Part shown: piece by piece, positions 35,430 through 44,094 of the stretch
How the letters are laid out: each line of letters begins with the position of its first letter
How positions within the stretch are numbered: the first letter of the stretch is position 1
Assembly (NCBI RefSeq): GCF_042263505.1
Contig: NZ_JBHKFI010000002.1
Coordinates: 248,001-312,000 of the forward strand
Length of the DNA stretch: 64,000 bases
Direction: 5' to 3'
Origin: Bacillus_BE sp042263505
Lineage (GTDB): Bacteria > Bacillota > Bacilli > Bacillales > Cytobacillaceae
Position numbers and translations under genes: made by a program
Notes under the pieces: generated by a model
The model's database searches: none
What the model saw: only the letters and a program-made list of their open reading frames with translations
What the model was told of the DNA's origin: nothing

Positions 35430-36572
35430 ATGACTAAATATAATATCATTGCGACATCCGCAATGGGTTTAGAAGCCATTGTTGCAAAAGAAGTAAGAGA
35501 TTTAGGATATGAATGTCAAGTTGAAAACGGACGAATTTCATTTACTGGAGATGAGTCTGCTATTGTCAGATCCAATCTTTGGCTAAGGACAGCGGACCGC
35601 ATTAAAATCAAAATTGGTGAATTTAAAGCAACCACTTTTGATGAGTTATTTGAAAAAACAAAGGCACTTCCATGGGAACAATATTTACCCGTTAATGCAG
35701 AATTCCCTGTTATCGGGAAATCGGTAAAATCAAAGCTTTTTAGTGTTTCTGATTGCCAAGGCATTGTGAAAAAAGCAATAGTCGAACGAATGAGAAAGCA
35801 ATACAAACAGGTCACATGGTTTGAGGAAAACGGACCATTATACCGGATTGAGGTTGCCCTTCACAAAGATATTGCATTAATCACTTTAGATGCTAGCGGA
35901 AGCGGTCTCCATAAACGGGGATATCGCGCTGGACAAGGGGAGGCTCCATTAAAGGAAACTCTAGCTGCTGCATTAGTATTATTAACGAATTGGACCGCAG
36001 ATCGTCCCTTTGTTGACCCGTTTTGTGGATCTGGAACCATTCCGATTGAGGCAGCGTTGATTGGTCAAAATATTGCGCCAGGGTTTAATCGTGATTATGT
36101 TTCAGAAAAATGGCATTGGATTCCGGAGCGTGTTTGGGATCAAGCTCGTGATGAAGCAGAGAGTCTTGCAAACTATGATCAGGAATTAGATATTATCGGA
36201 AGCGATATTGACCATCGTATGGTCAAAATTGCAAGTGATAACGCCTTTGAAGCAGGATTTGGAGATATGATTCAATTTAAACAAATGCAGGTGAAGGATT
36301 TTACGACCACGAAGGAATATGGAGTTATCGTTGGAAATCCGCCTTACGGTGAGCGTCTCGGAGATAAGCCATCTGTAGAGAAAATGTATCAGGACATGGG
36401 ACAAGCTTTTGCTCCTTTAGAAACCTGGTCCATCTATATGTTAACCTCTCATGAACAATTTGAACAATTTTATGGGAGAACGGCCACTAAAAAGCGTAAA
36501 CTATTTAATGGTTTTATTAAAACAGATTATTATCAATTCTGGGGGAAGAGACCACCAAAAAAGAAAGATTAG
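35430..36572 (+). CDS. ypsC: THUMP-domain class I RNA methyltransferase YpsC (RlmL N-like)
   Basis: 380 aa. N-terminal ferredoxin-like/THUMP region (residues about 1-155), then a Rossmann methyltransferase with FVDPFCGSGTIPIEAALIG (SAM site) and the N6-methyladenine or N2-methylguanine type catalytic motif GNPPYGERLG. Predicted 23S rRNA m2G methyltransferase by family. Start ATG 35430 follows GGGTGAAAAA. Confidence 0.9.
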   Translation: MTKYNIIATSAMGLEAIVAKEVRDLGYECQVENGRISFTGDESAIVRSNLWLRTADRIKIKIGEFKATTFDELFEKTKALPWEQYLPVNAEFPVIGKSVKSKLFSVSDCQGIVKKAIVERMRKQYKQVTWFEENGPLYRIEVALHKDIALITLDASGSGLHKRGYRAGQGEAPLKETLAAALVLLTNWTADRPFVDPFCGSGTIPIEAALIGQNIAPGFNRDYVSEKWHWIPERVWDQARDEAESLANYDQELDIIGSDIDHRMVKIASDNAFEAGFGDMIQFKQMQVKDFTTTKEYGVIVGNPPYGERLGDKPSVEKMYQDMGQAFAPLETWSIYMLTSHEQFEQFYGRTATKKRKLFNGFIKTDYYQFWGKRPPKKKD

Positions 36573-36642
36573 CAGAGGATAGGCTATCCTCTCACAGTCT
36601 TTAATAAGGAAAAATAATTTCAATAAACATGATTTATATTTG

Positions 36643-36668
36643 AAAACTGGTCGTTTGCCAGTTTTTTC
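36643..36668 (+). terminator. Terminator after ypsC
   Basis: AACTGG and CCAGTT with a 7-base loop followed by TTTTCTC. A second hairpin (GAGGATAG/CTATCCTC) lies nearer the stop at about 36576-36592. Confidence 0.65.
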
Positions 36669-36689
36669 TCATTCAAAACGGAGGACTAC

Positions 36690-38600
36690 ATGCAGAATCA
36701 ATTACCATTTTCTATTTCAGTAACTGAATCATTCTACGATAAATTAGGTGAATGGATTGGGGACGTTTTTTATGATATTTTACCGGAGGCTGGCTTTGAA
36801 TTACGCGATGAGCAAATATTTATGGCTTATCAGCTAGAAAAAGCCTTTAAAGAGAAAAAAGTCATTTTTGCTGAAGCAGGAGTAGGTACAGGGAAGACGA
36901 TTGTATACTTGCTCTATGCTATTTGCTATGCGCGAATGACTAATCAGCCGGCGATTATTGCATGCGCGGATGAAACCCTAATTGAGCAGCTTGTGAAAAA
37001 AGAAGGGGATATTGCGAAATTAGAACAAGTGTTAAACTTAAACATTGATGTTCGGTTAGCAAAATCGCAAAATCAGTACTTATGTTTAAATAAATTGGAT
37101 AATGTGGTTAATCTTGAGGATATCTATAGCGACGTCTACGAACAGCTGCCTCATTTTGTTCACTCTGGTGCATCCATGCAGCAGTTTAACCGTTATGGTG
37201 ATCGAAAGGATTACCCAGAATTAACCGATCAAAATTGGAAGGAAATTGGCTGGGATCCGTTGCAGGATTGTTTTACTTGTGATAAACGGCATCGCTGTGG
37301 GATGACTCTCCATCGCGATTATTACCGTAAAGCTAGTGACATCATCATCTGCTCGCATGATTTCTATATGGAGCATATTTGGACGAAGGATTCTCGAAAA
37401 AGAGAAGGACAGCTTCCATTGCTTCCAGAAGCCTCCTGCGTCGTCTTTGATGAAGGACATTTATTAGAATTTGCCAGTCAAAAGGCTTTAACTTATCGAT
37501 TGTCAGAGCGGACAATGGAGACGTTGCTGACGAAACTATTATCCAATGATGTAAGGGAGAAAACCTTGCATTTGATTGAAGAGGCAATTTATGAAAATGA
37601 AACCTTTTTTCAAATGTTAACAGGAGAGGCTTCAACCTCTTTAGGCTCTGAGAAAAAAAGAATTACGAAAACAAGTGAGATCATTCTTCAGGCGAAAAAG
37701 CTTTTTGATCTGCTATCCTCTCTTGAGGAAGAGCTTGTTTTCGAAAGCGAAATGTATGTGATAAATGAATATGATTTAAAAATTGTTGAAGAATATTTGG
37801 AGCAAATTACCTACTCGCTTTCGCTTTTCCTTGGTGAATTAAAAGGAATTATATGGTTTGAAGAGAATAAGGGTGAACGAACATTGGTGATCATGCCAAG
37901 AATGGTTGAAGATATTCTTAGAGAAGAAGTTTTCTCACAGAAAAAACCATTTATTTTCTCTTCTGCAACGTTATCAGATAATCAATCTTTTGACTATATG
38001 GCTAAAAGCTTAGGGATTGATGATTATTTATCATTTACAGTTGCTTCTCCTTTTGATTATGAACAAAACATGACCATTCAAATGCCTGTATTTCCTGTTA
38101 AAGATACAAAAAAGAAATGGGAATATACCTTAGAGCAATTGAAAGCTTCTGGTGGCAGGGGACTTGTGTTATTTACGAATGATGAAGATTTAGGGTTATT
38201 TAAAGCATTTGCACAGGGGAAAACCAATTTTCCGCTATTATTTGAAGGTGATGGGGAAATTAGCGCCCTTGTTTCGCAATTTCAAAATGATGAGACATCT
38301 GTCTTGTGCTCGACTCATCTTTGGGAGGGGCTTGATATTCCAGGAAGTTCTCTTCAAAATGTGATCATTTATTCCTTGCCATTTCCACCGAATGATCCCG
38401 TCTTTGAAGCAAAAAGGGAAGGTGTTAAGACTCCTTTTGCAGAGGTGGATATGCCTTATATGCTGTTACGGTTAAGACAGGGTGTAGGACGTCTAATAAG
38501 AAGCAGTGAGGATAAGGGAATCGTCCATATCTTACTAGAAGAAGAGTTGGAATTGGACATCATTGAAAAAGTTAAATCGGTCCTACCGGTTCCACTATGA
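36690..38600 (+). CDS. ypvA: DinG/XPD-like helicase YpvA
   Basis: 636 aa. Walker A EAGVGTGKT near residue 70, a four-cysteine insertion (QYLCLNKL then CFTCDKRHRC) expected to hold a 4Fe-4S cluster, VVFDEGH box, SSATLS and the last motif RQGVGRLIRSSEDKG. Unlike dinG it has no exonuclease domain. It is the XPD-type, cluster-containing paralogue found near ypsC in Bacillus. DNA helicase in repair is inferred. Confidence 0.9.
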   Translation: MQNQLPFSISVTESFYDKLGEWIGDVFYDILPEAGFELRDEQIFMAYQLEKAFKEKKVIFAEAGVGTGKTIVYLLYAICYARMTNQPAIIACADETLIEQLVKKEGDIAKLEQVLNLNIDVRLAKSQNQYLCLNKLDNVVNLEDIYSDVYEQLPHFVHSGASMQQFNRYGDRKDYPELTDQNWKEIGWDPLQDCFTCDKRHRCGMTLHRDYYRKASDIIICSHDFYMEHIWTKDSRKREGQLPLLPEASCVVFDEGHLLEFASQKALTYRLSERTMETLLTKLLSNDVREKTLHLIEEAIYENETFFQMLTGEASTSLGSEKKRITKTSEIILQAKKLFDLLSSLEEELVFESEMYVINEYDLKIVEEYLEQITYSLSLFLGELKGIIWFEENKGERTLVIMPRMVEDILREEVFSQKKPFIFSSATLSDNQSFDYMAKSLGIDDYLSFTVASPFDYEQNMTIQMPVFPVKDTKKKWEYTLEQLKASGGRGLVLFTNDEDLGLFKAFAQGKTNFPLLFEGDGEISALVSQFQNDETSVLCSTHLWEGLDIPGSSLQNVIIYSLPFPPNDPVFEAKREGVKTPFAEVDMPYMLLRLRQGVGRLIRSSEDKGIVHILLEEELELDIIEKVKSVLPVPL

Positions 38601-38646
38601 AAAAAAGCGGAGAGGCTTTTCATTAAAAAACCTCTCCGCTTTTTTA
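38601..38646. terminator. Strong bidirectional terminator between ypvA and the DUF59 gene
   Basis: AAAAAAGCGGAGAGG and CCTCTCCGCTTTTTT make a perfect 15-bp stem with a 15-base loop; A and T tracts serve both converging genes. Confidence 0.9.
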
Positions 38647-38666
38647 ACCTTTTGGCTTACCAATCA

Positions 38667-38966
38667 TTATCTTAATGCCCTTTTGGCTTCGTCACTCATT
38701 TTTTCTGGAGACCACGCAGGCTCCCAAACGATATCGACATCGACATTTTTGATTTCTTCAACATTTAAGACGGCATATTTCACACCGGTTGCGATACTAT
38801 CATGTAAAGGACAGCCAGGTGTAGTTAAAGTCATGGTAACTCTAGCGGTATCTTCATTTATGATTTCAATATTGTAAATTAAACCAAGGTCGACGACATT
38901 AATTCCTAGTTCTGGATCTAAAACAAATTTAAGTTGTGTGCGAATTTGATCAATGATTTCATTCAT
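38667..38966 (-). CDS. MIP18/DUF59 family Fe-S cluster assembly factor (PaaD/SufT-like)
   Basis: 99 aa. The signature FVLDPELGINVVDLGLIY and the conserved cysteine in TLTTPGCPLHDSI are clear. Such proteins help mature Fe-S proteins. Last gene of the - strand operon headed by a Crp/Fnr regulator, 13 bases after the membrane protein gene. The start ATG 38966 follows AAGGAGGAATTATTG. In this setting it may serve or repair clusters damaged by nitric oxide (inference). Confidence 0.88.
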   Translation of the reverse strand: MNEIIDQIRTQLKFVLDPELGINVVDLGLIYNIEIINEDTARVTMTLTTPGCPLHDSIATGVKYAVLNVEEIKNVDVDIVWEPAWSPEKMSDEAKRALR

Positions 38967-38979
38967 CAATAATTCCTCC

Positions 38980-40224
38980 TTATTTTTTCATTACTAAGGC
39001 TATGGTGGTGCTAAAAACGATAGCACTTAGGCAAAAAATCGCTTGTCCAATATAAAAGAGAAGTGTCTGTTTAATCCCGATGGAAATTGCTACTAGCAAA
39101 ACCCCGATAATATCTGAGATAAAAAGTGGGACAGCAAGTCTATCATTTATCATATCCTTTAACACGGGTACATTTTTCTTCCCAATTTCCTTACTATATT
39201 TATGGGTCCACCAGAGAAAAGGGACAATTTTATATAGATAGCCCATAATGCTTAAGGCAATCCATAAATAGATATAAGCAAACATAAGTGGAGCGACCCA
39301 ATCGTCAAAATGTCCGAATAGGGCAGTGAGTACTGCTAAGAGATGAATAAGAAAGCCCCAAACAATGGATAACAAAGCAAACTTGAATGGCCGATCTAGT
39401 TTCTTTTTAATTCGCTTTTTCAAAATATGCCTGATATGCAGAGAAAATAGGGTAAATCCGAAAAATAACAACCCAAGCCCCAATATCAGAAATAGTTGGC
39501 TATTCGTAAAAAATGAATAAACAGTTGTAACTAAACCGATGAAATACGTAATGAAAACCCATTTTGCCATTTTCATCGTGAAGCCATGGGAAAGAGAAAA
39601 CATCGGAACCATTTTATAAGAGAATCCAAAGATGAGAAGTGTAAACCATCCGGTGGTTCCAAGTAATAAATGGCTTTTGAAAGCAGGTTGGTAATAACTG
39701 CCAAGAAATCCTGTTTTCCAGCTAAAGACAAGGGAGATTCCCAAAAGAATTGTTAATAGAAAGCAGATTAGTCCAGTTCCTACAAATAGTGTGAGGACAT
39801 TAGGTTTTGCTTGCTTTTTTAGAGTCAGTAGCATTTGCAATAAAAATAGCAATATTCCTAAAACCGTTAATCCTGCTGGGATAAGTGCTGTTTCAGGTGC
39901 ATGAAACAAGGCATGTGCAAACCAGAGGATTCCAATTGCTGTAATAAAAAACTGAAAAAATCCTAATTTTTCACTCCAAATCGGAGTTAAAAAAGCAACA
40001 GGTACAAGTTGATACATTGCACCCATCGCAGTTGTAACTGCCCAGCCAAGAATAAACAAGTGAGCAGCAGACCATATCGCCGGTATCCGAAAACTACCTA
40101 TGATAAGGTTATTTCCATAGATTAATAGAATGATCTGTGATGCGATAAAGGCAGCTAAGCCTAATAAGATAAAGGAAAAAGGAAGCTTGATATTCGTTTC
40201 ATTTCCTGTAGTTTGTGGAATCAT
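38980..40224 (-). CDS. Polytopic membrane protein, NnrS-like / haem-copper-oxidase-I-like
   Basis: 414 aa with about 12 hydrophobic helices. Histidines sit in helices as in haem-copper subunit I relatives: IWSAAHLFILGW near residue 55, FHAPETALIPAG, FKSHLLLGTTGW near 185, SLSHGF. It lacks the usual oxidase His-His and Tyr motifs, so it is probably not an oxidase. The family is often beside nitric oxide reductase or DUF2249 genes; NnrS itself binds haem and relieves NO stress. The exact family is unsure. Ribosome site GGGAGG. Confidence 0.7.
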   Translation of the reverse strand: MIPQTTGNETNIKLPFSFILLGLAAFIASQIILLIYGNNLIIGSFRIPAIWSAAHLFILGWAVTTAMGAMYQLVPVAFLTPIWSEKLGFFQFFITAIGILWFAHALFHAPETALIPAGLTVLGILLFLLQMLLTLKKQAKPNVLTLFVGTGLICFLLTILLGISLVFSWKTGFLGSYYQPAFKSHLLLGTTGWFTLLIFGFSYKMVPMFSLSHGFTMKMAKWVFITYFIGLVTTVYSFFTNSQLFLILGLGLLFFGFTLFSLHIRHILKKRIKKKLDRPFKFALLSIVWGFLIHLLAVLTALFGHFDDWVAPLMFAYIYLWIALSIMGYLYKIVPFLWWTHKYSKEIGKKNVPVLKDMINDRLAVPLFISDIIGVLLVAISIGIKQTLLFYIGQAIFCLSAIVFSTTIALVMKK

Positions 40225-40241
40225 GCTGACAGCCTCCCTTC

Positions 40242-40448
40242 TTATTTAAATATAGTAATTTGGTAGCTTCCATCCTCTCTTGGTTCTGTTCGATGATGGA
40301 ATCCGAGTTCATCAAGCTGTTCATACAAAAACATGGGCCGACGATCATTGATAATGGTTAAAGTTTCGTTTTTCTCTAAATTTTGTAAGGCTTCTAATGT
40401 TCGCATCATGGGTTGCGGTGGCTCAAGTCCGCGGTTATCCAAAATCAT
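40242..40448 (-). CDS. DUF2249 domain protein (SirA-like fold), copy 1
   Basis: 68 aa from ATG 40448 (behind GGGGGGTAGGAAA). LDNRGLEPPQPMMRTLEAL followed by LTIINDRRPMFLYEQLDELGF is the DUF2249/TusA-like pattern, with PP in place of the TusA CP cysteine. Role unknown; the family recurs beside NO and denitrification genes. A longer frame to 40514 overlaps the neighbouring gene and is unlikely. Confidence 0.82.
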   Translation of the reverse strand: MILDNRGLEPPQPMMRTLEALQNLEKNETLTIINDRRPMFLYEQLDELGFHHRTEPREDGSYQITIFK

Positions 40449-40452
40449 TTTC

Positions 40453-40692
40453 CTACCCCCCTTGCTTCGTAAAGGTAATTTTCCAATGTTTACTTTCGAT
40501 TTTTTCTGATTCACCCGTAAATCCTTTTCCTTTCAATACCGGAAATAATGGGACGGGCTTAAAGGGAGCATGGAGGATGAATACATCATTTTCCTCTAAA
40601 CTACTGATAGCCTCCATAATCTTTTGAAATGGTTCCAGCTTGTTTTTTATATCTTCTCTTACATCTAGTTCAACGATTTTTTGACTCATCAT
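40453..40692 (-). CDS. DUF2249 domain protein, copy 2
   Basis: 79 aa (ATG 40692 or the next codon, after AAAGGAGAATAA). IVELDVREDIKNKLEPFQKI, then VFILHAPFKPVPLFPVLKGKGF gives the DUF2249 fold. Eleven bases after the regulator gene and four before copy 1, so tightly operonic. It shares the fold but little obvious sequence with the other two copies, suggesting different partners. Confidence 0.8.
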   Translation of the reverse strand: MMSQKIVELDVREDIKNKLEPFQKIMEAISSLEENDVFILHAPFKPVPLFPVLKGKGFTGESEKIESKHWKITFTKQGG

Positions 40693-40702
40693 TTATTCTC
40701 CT

Positions 40703-41392
40703 TTATAGCAATTCTTGATGAAGATCTTTCACATTAATAAGAAAGAATCCGTCTTCATCAGTCATTAAATACTTCTTCTTTTTTAAGCCATTTAACGTTC
40801 TGCTAACCGTTTCCCGTGAAGTTCCTATCATATTGGCAAGCTCACGATTTGTAAATGAAGTGGTGATTCGATAGATATCTCCGATTTTTTCACCATTTGT
40901 TTTACATAGGCGCAATAATAACATAATAATTTGCTCATAGGTGTTATGAAGGATTTGCTCCTCTAAGCGAGATTGCAATTCAATTATTTTTCCTCCAAGC
41001 ACTTTAAAGAGCTTAATGCATAACTCTGGGTGGGAAATTAAAATTTCCTCGAATTTTTGAATCGGAATCATCAGCAGATGGGTATCATCCATAATTTCCG
41101 CAAAGGCAGGATAATTTCCATTTCGGAAGAAGCCTGCATGCGGGAACATTCCACCAGCTTCAATAATGGAGACAATTTGCTCTTTCCCTGTGACTTCTGT
41201 TTTAAAAATTTTGACCCGCCCAGAATGGACGAAATAAACATTTTCAAGTGGATCTCCCTGCATAAAGACATACATTTTTGGTTTGTAAAAACGATATCTT
41301 GCAATCGAGACGAAGGGTTGTATTTCCTCCTTTGATAAATCATTAAATAATGGAACACTCATTAATCTTTCTGTAATTTCTTCTATTCTCAT
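40703..41392 (-). CDS. Crp/Fnr family transcriptional regulator (paralogue 2), operon leader
   Basis: 229 aa, clearly paralogous to the protein at 26338 over the whole length (shared QGDPLENVYF-HSG-VKI, GKEQIV, MFPH-GFFR, HNTYEQII-type segments). HTH: RELANMIGTSRETVSRTLNGL. Two cysteines (HPELC, LRLC), not spaced for a cluster. First gene of a five-gene - strand operon. A Crp/Fnr-type box with TACAAT -10 precedes it (41437-41479), so self-regulation is likely. ATG 41392 follows GGTGATTAA. Confidence 0.9.
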   Translation of the reverse strand: MRIEEITERLMSVPLFNDLSKEEIQPFVSIARYRFYKPKMYVFMQGDPLENVYFVHSGRVKIFKTEVTGKEQIVSIIEAGGMFPHAGFFRNGNYPAFAEIMDDTHLLMIPIQKFEEILISHPELCIKLFKVLGGKIIELQSRLEEQILHNTYEQIIMLLLRLCKTNGEKIGDIYRITTSFTNRELANMIGTSRETVSRTLNGLKKKKYLMTDEDGFFLINVKDLHQELL

Positions 41393-41436
41393 TTAATCAC
41401 CAACTACAAAACAAATATTTCTTTTTAACGATTATT

Positions 41437-41479
41437 ATTGTACCAATGGTTTTTTTGCCATGATGTGACCTACATCATA
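41437..41479 (-). promoter_or_regulatory. Crp/Fnr box and -10 of the regulator operon
   Basis: On the + strand TGTGA-CCTACA-TCATA (41464-41479). On the - strand TACAAT at 41442-41437 sets a start near 41430, so the box is centred at -41.5, class II. Confidence 0.68.
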
Positions 41480-41510
41480 GTTTTAATAATTTTTGATTCT
41501 CATTCTCATC

Positions 41511-41576
41511 TGTGGTGAAAATCACAGGTGAAAAATGAAATCCATCACAATAAAAAATTATCATCCGTTATACAAT
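41511..41576 (+). promoter_or_regulatory. norB promoter with two Crp/Fnr-type boxes
   Basis: TACAAT (41571-41576) gives a start near 41583. A weaker box AATGA-AATCCA-TCACA (41534-41549) is centred at -41.5. A better one, TGTGG-TGAAAA-TCACA (41511-41526), is centred near -64.5. Either or both could act. Confidence 0.6.
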
Positions 41577-41611
41577 CAGGTCTGTTGAAAAAAACAGAGA
41601 GGAGTGTGTGA

Positions 41612-43981
41612 ATGGAAATGCAAAGGTCAGCAAAACCGAATCAGTTTAGGAAACAAAATAAAAATGCTCTATTAAAATCCATTCTCATTATTACATTAAT
41701 ATTAAGCTTCACAGTTTTAATCGCTGGAGGTGTCTGGATCTTTAAGGAAATGGCTCCAAGACCATTGGAGGTTACCGATAGTAAAGGAGAGGTGCTTCTA
41801 ACCAAGAAATCCATTATGGGAGGCCAAGCAGTGTTTCAAAAGTATGGCTTAATGGATTATGGAACAGTCTTAGGCCATGGTTCATACATGGGACCAGATT
41901 ATACGGCTGAAGCATTAAAGGTATATACAGAAGGAATGCAGGATTATAAATCTTTCCATCAATATGAAAAGTCTTTTAAAGAATTGAATGAAGACCAACA
42001 ATCCATCATTAAATCAAAAGTCATAAAGGAAATGCGCAAAAATCGCTATCAGGCTAATAAAGATAGGCTTGTGCTAACAGATGCACAAAGCTATGGCTTA
42101 GAGGAGGTAAGAGCTTATTATAAAAAGGTCTTTACCGATGGAGACGGCTGGGGGTTAAAGCCGAATCTCATCAAAGAAAGTGATATGCCGGAAAAGGGAA
42201 GGGCTTGGGTTAGCAAAGGGGATCAAATCACACAAATATCTGATTTCTTCTTTTGGACAGCTTGGCTTTCAAGTACAGAGAGAAAAGGGGACAATATTAC
42301 TTATACAAACAACTGGCCATACTATGAGGATGCTGGAAATCATATGTCCTTTTCAGCTATCTGGTGGAGCGGAGCTAGTGTAACCCTTTTAATTTTATTT
42401 ATCGGAATTATTCTATTCGTCTTCTACCGTTATCATTTAGGGATGCAAGAAGCCTATAAAAAAGGGAATTTTCCCAAAATCGAATTACGACGGCTTCCAG
42501 TTACTTTGTCGCAGGTGAAAACAGGAAAATACTTTGCGATTGTGACGGTGTTATTTTTTGTTCAAGCAATGTTTGGTGCTCTTCTTGCACACTATTATGT
42601 GGAACCTGAGAGCTTCTTCGGCTTGAAATGGATCTATGATATTCTTCCATTTAATATTTCAAAAGGTTTTCACCTACAGCTCGCCATTCTTTGGATTGCC
42701 ACTGCTTGGCTTGGAATGGGAATCTTCATTGCTCCACTCGTTGGCGGGCATGAACCGAAAAAACAAGGTCTTCTCGTCGATATTTTATTTTGGGCACTTG
42801 TTGTGTTAGTTGCAGGAAGTATGCTTGGTCAGTGGTTAGGCGCTAAAGGATATTTAGGAAATAATTGGTTCTTGTTTGGACATCAAGGATGGGAATATCT
42901 TGAATTAGGGAGAATATGGCAATATATCTTAGCAGCAGGAATGGTCATTTGGTTATTTATCGTTTACCGAGGCATCAGAAGCGGATTAAAGAAAGAAACT
43001 GACAAAGGTGGACTTATTCATCTTCTCTTCTATTCAGCTGTTGCTGTTCCGCTATTTTATTTATTCGCCTTCATGATTAACCCAGATACAAGTTTTACAT
43101 TTGCAGATTATTGGCGTTGGTGGATTATCCACTTATGGGTTGAAGGAATTTTTGAGGTCTTTGCCGTTGTTGTTATTGGCTTCCTCATGGTACAAATGAA
43201 ACTTGTGACGAAAAAATCAACTGTCAGGGCGCTTTACTTCCAGTTAATTCTCTTAATGGGCAGTGGCGTTATTGGAATCGGCCATCATTATTATTACAAT
43301 GGGTCAGCAGAGGTTTGGATTGGTCTTGGTTCTGTATTCTCTGCTTTAGAAGTTATTCCATTAACTTTACTCATTTTAGAAGCCTATGATCAATACAAGA
43401 TGATGAGAGATGGAGGAATAGATTTCCCTTATAAAGGTACATTCTGGTTCTTAATTTCTGTTGCCATTTGGAATCTAGTAGGCGCCGGAGTGATGGGCTT
43501 CCTAATTAATCTTCCTTCTGTCAGCTATTTCGAACATGGACAATTTTTAACACCAGCTCATGGACATGGGGCTATGATGGGTGTTTATGGAATGTTTGCT
43601 TGTGCTGTGTTTATTTATTGCTTAAGAAATATTACAAAACCAGAAAAATGGAGTGATAAATGGGTTAAATTTAGCTGTATCATGCTAAATATTGGACTTG
43701 CTGGGATGATTTTAATTTCTCTTTTACCGGTTGGGATTATTCAAATTAAAGAAGCATTTAATCATGGATATGCCGCTTCACGCTCAGCAGCCTTTTTACA
43801 AAAAGATATCGTTCAAACGCTATTAACCATTCGTGCCGTTCCAGATACGATTTTCCTTATTGGCGTTGCCGCATTAGCCATTTTTGCTGTCAAAGCTCTT
43901 TTTAACCTAAGAAAAGTAACACATAAAGAGAATGAACCTTTGCCAGTAAAAGATTTAGCGATTGATGAAGATGAGGCATAA
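41612..43981 (+). CDS. norB: Nitric oxide reductase, quinol-dependent single-subunit (qNor)
   Basis: 789 aa. The N-terminal extension (first helix, then an extracytoplasmic domain with GGQAVFQKYGLMDYG and LGHGSYMGPDYTAEAL) replaces cytochrome c subunit NorC, the mark of qNor. Haem and Fe-B ligand motifs in the catalytic part: KGFHLQLAILWIATAW, HLWVEGIFEVFAVV (with the catalytic glutamates), IGIGHHYYYNG and HGHGAMMGVYGMFA. About 14 helices in all. It reduces 2 NO to N2O using menaquinol. Divergent from the regulator operon. Confidence 0.95.
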   Translation: MEMQRSAKPNQFRKQNKNALLKSILIITLILSFTVLIAGGVWIFKEMAPRPLEVTDSKGEVLLTKKSIMGGQAVFQKYGLMDYGTVLGHGSYMGPDYTAEALKVYTEGMQDYKSFHQYEKSFKELNEDQQSIIKSKVIKEMRKNRYQANKDRLVLTDAQSYGLEEVRAYYKKVFTDGDGWGLKPNLIKESDMPEKGRAWVSKGDQITQISDFFFWTAWLSSTERKGDNITYTNNWPYYEDAGNHMSFSAIWWSGASVTLLILFIGIILFVFYRYHLGMQEAYKKGNFPKIELRRLPVTLSQVKTGKYFAIVTVLFFVQAMFGALLAHYYVEPESFFGLKWIYDILPFNISKGFHLQLAILWIATAWLGMGIFIAPLVGGHEPKKQGLLVDILFWALVVLVAGSMLGQWLGAKGYLGNNWFLFGHQGWEYLELGRIWQYILAAGMVIWLFIVYRGIRSGLKKETDKGGLIHLLFYSAVAVPLFYLFAFMINPDTSFTFADYWRWWIIHLWVEGIFEVFAVVVIGFLMVQMKLVTKKSTVRALYFQLILLMGSGVIGIGHHYYYNGSAEVWIGLGSVFSALEVIPLTLLILEAYDQYKMMRDGGIDFPYKGTFWFLISVAIWNLVGAGVMGFLINLPSVSYFEHGQFLTPAHGHGAMMGVYGMFACAVFIYCLRNITKPEKWSDKWVKFSCIMLNIGLAGMILISLLPVGIIQIKEAFNHGYAASRSAAFLQKDIVQTLLTIRAVPDTIFLIGVAALAIFAVKALFNLRKVTHKENEPLPVKDLAIDEDEA

Positions 43982-44017
43982 TAATTTTAGCAGAAAAAAA
44001 TAAAATCTATTCTTATG

Positions 44018-44060
44018 TGTGATTTGGTTCACATGGTTAAGACAATTAAAATACTATTAT
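44018..44060 (+). promoter_or_regulatory. Perfect Crp/Fnr box and -10 before the third DUF2249 gene
   Basis: TGTGA-TTTGGT-TCACA (44018-44033) matches the 10 consensus bases. TATTAT (44055-44060) sets a start near 44067, so the box centre is at -41.5. Confidence 0.75.
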
Positions 44061-44094
44061 AAAGTTGTAAATATATTTTTTGGAGGAAAGAATC

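Noticed and set aside
38980..40224. Calling this protein a functional terminal oxidase subunit I
   Set aside because: It has helix-borne histidines but not the HPxVYxW or TGHFH-type motifs seen in the true oxidase at 46053.
40397..40627. + strand frame over the two DUF2249 genes
   Set aside because: Antisense shadow; the - strand frames have ribosome sites, spacing and family features.
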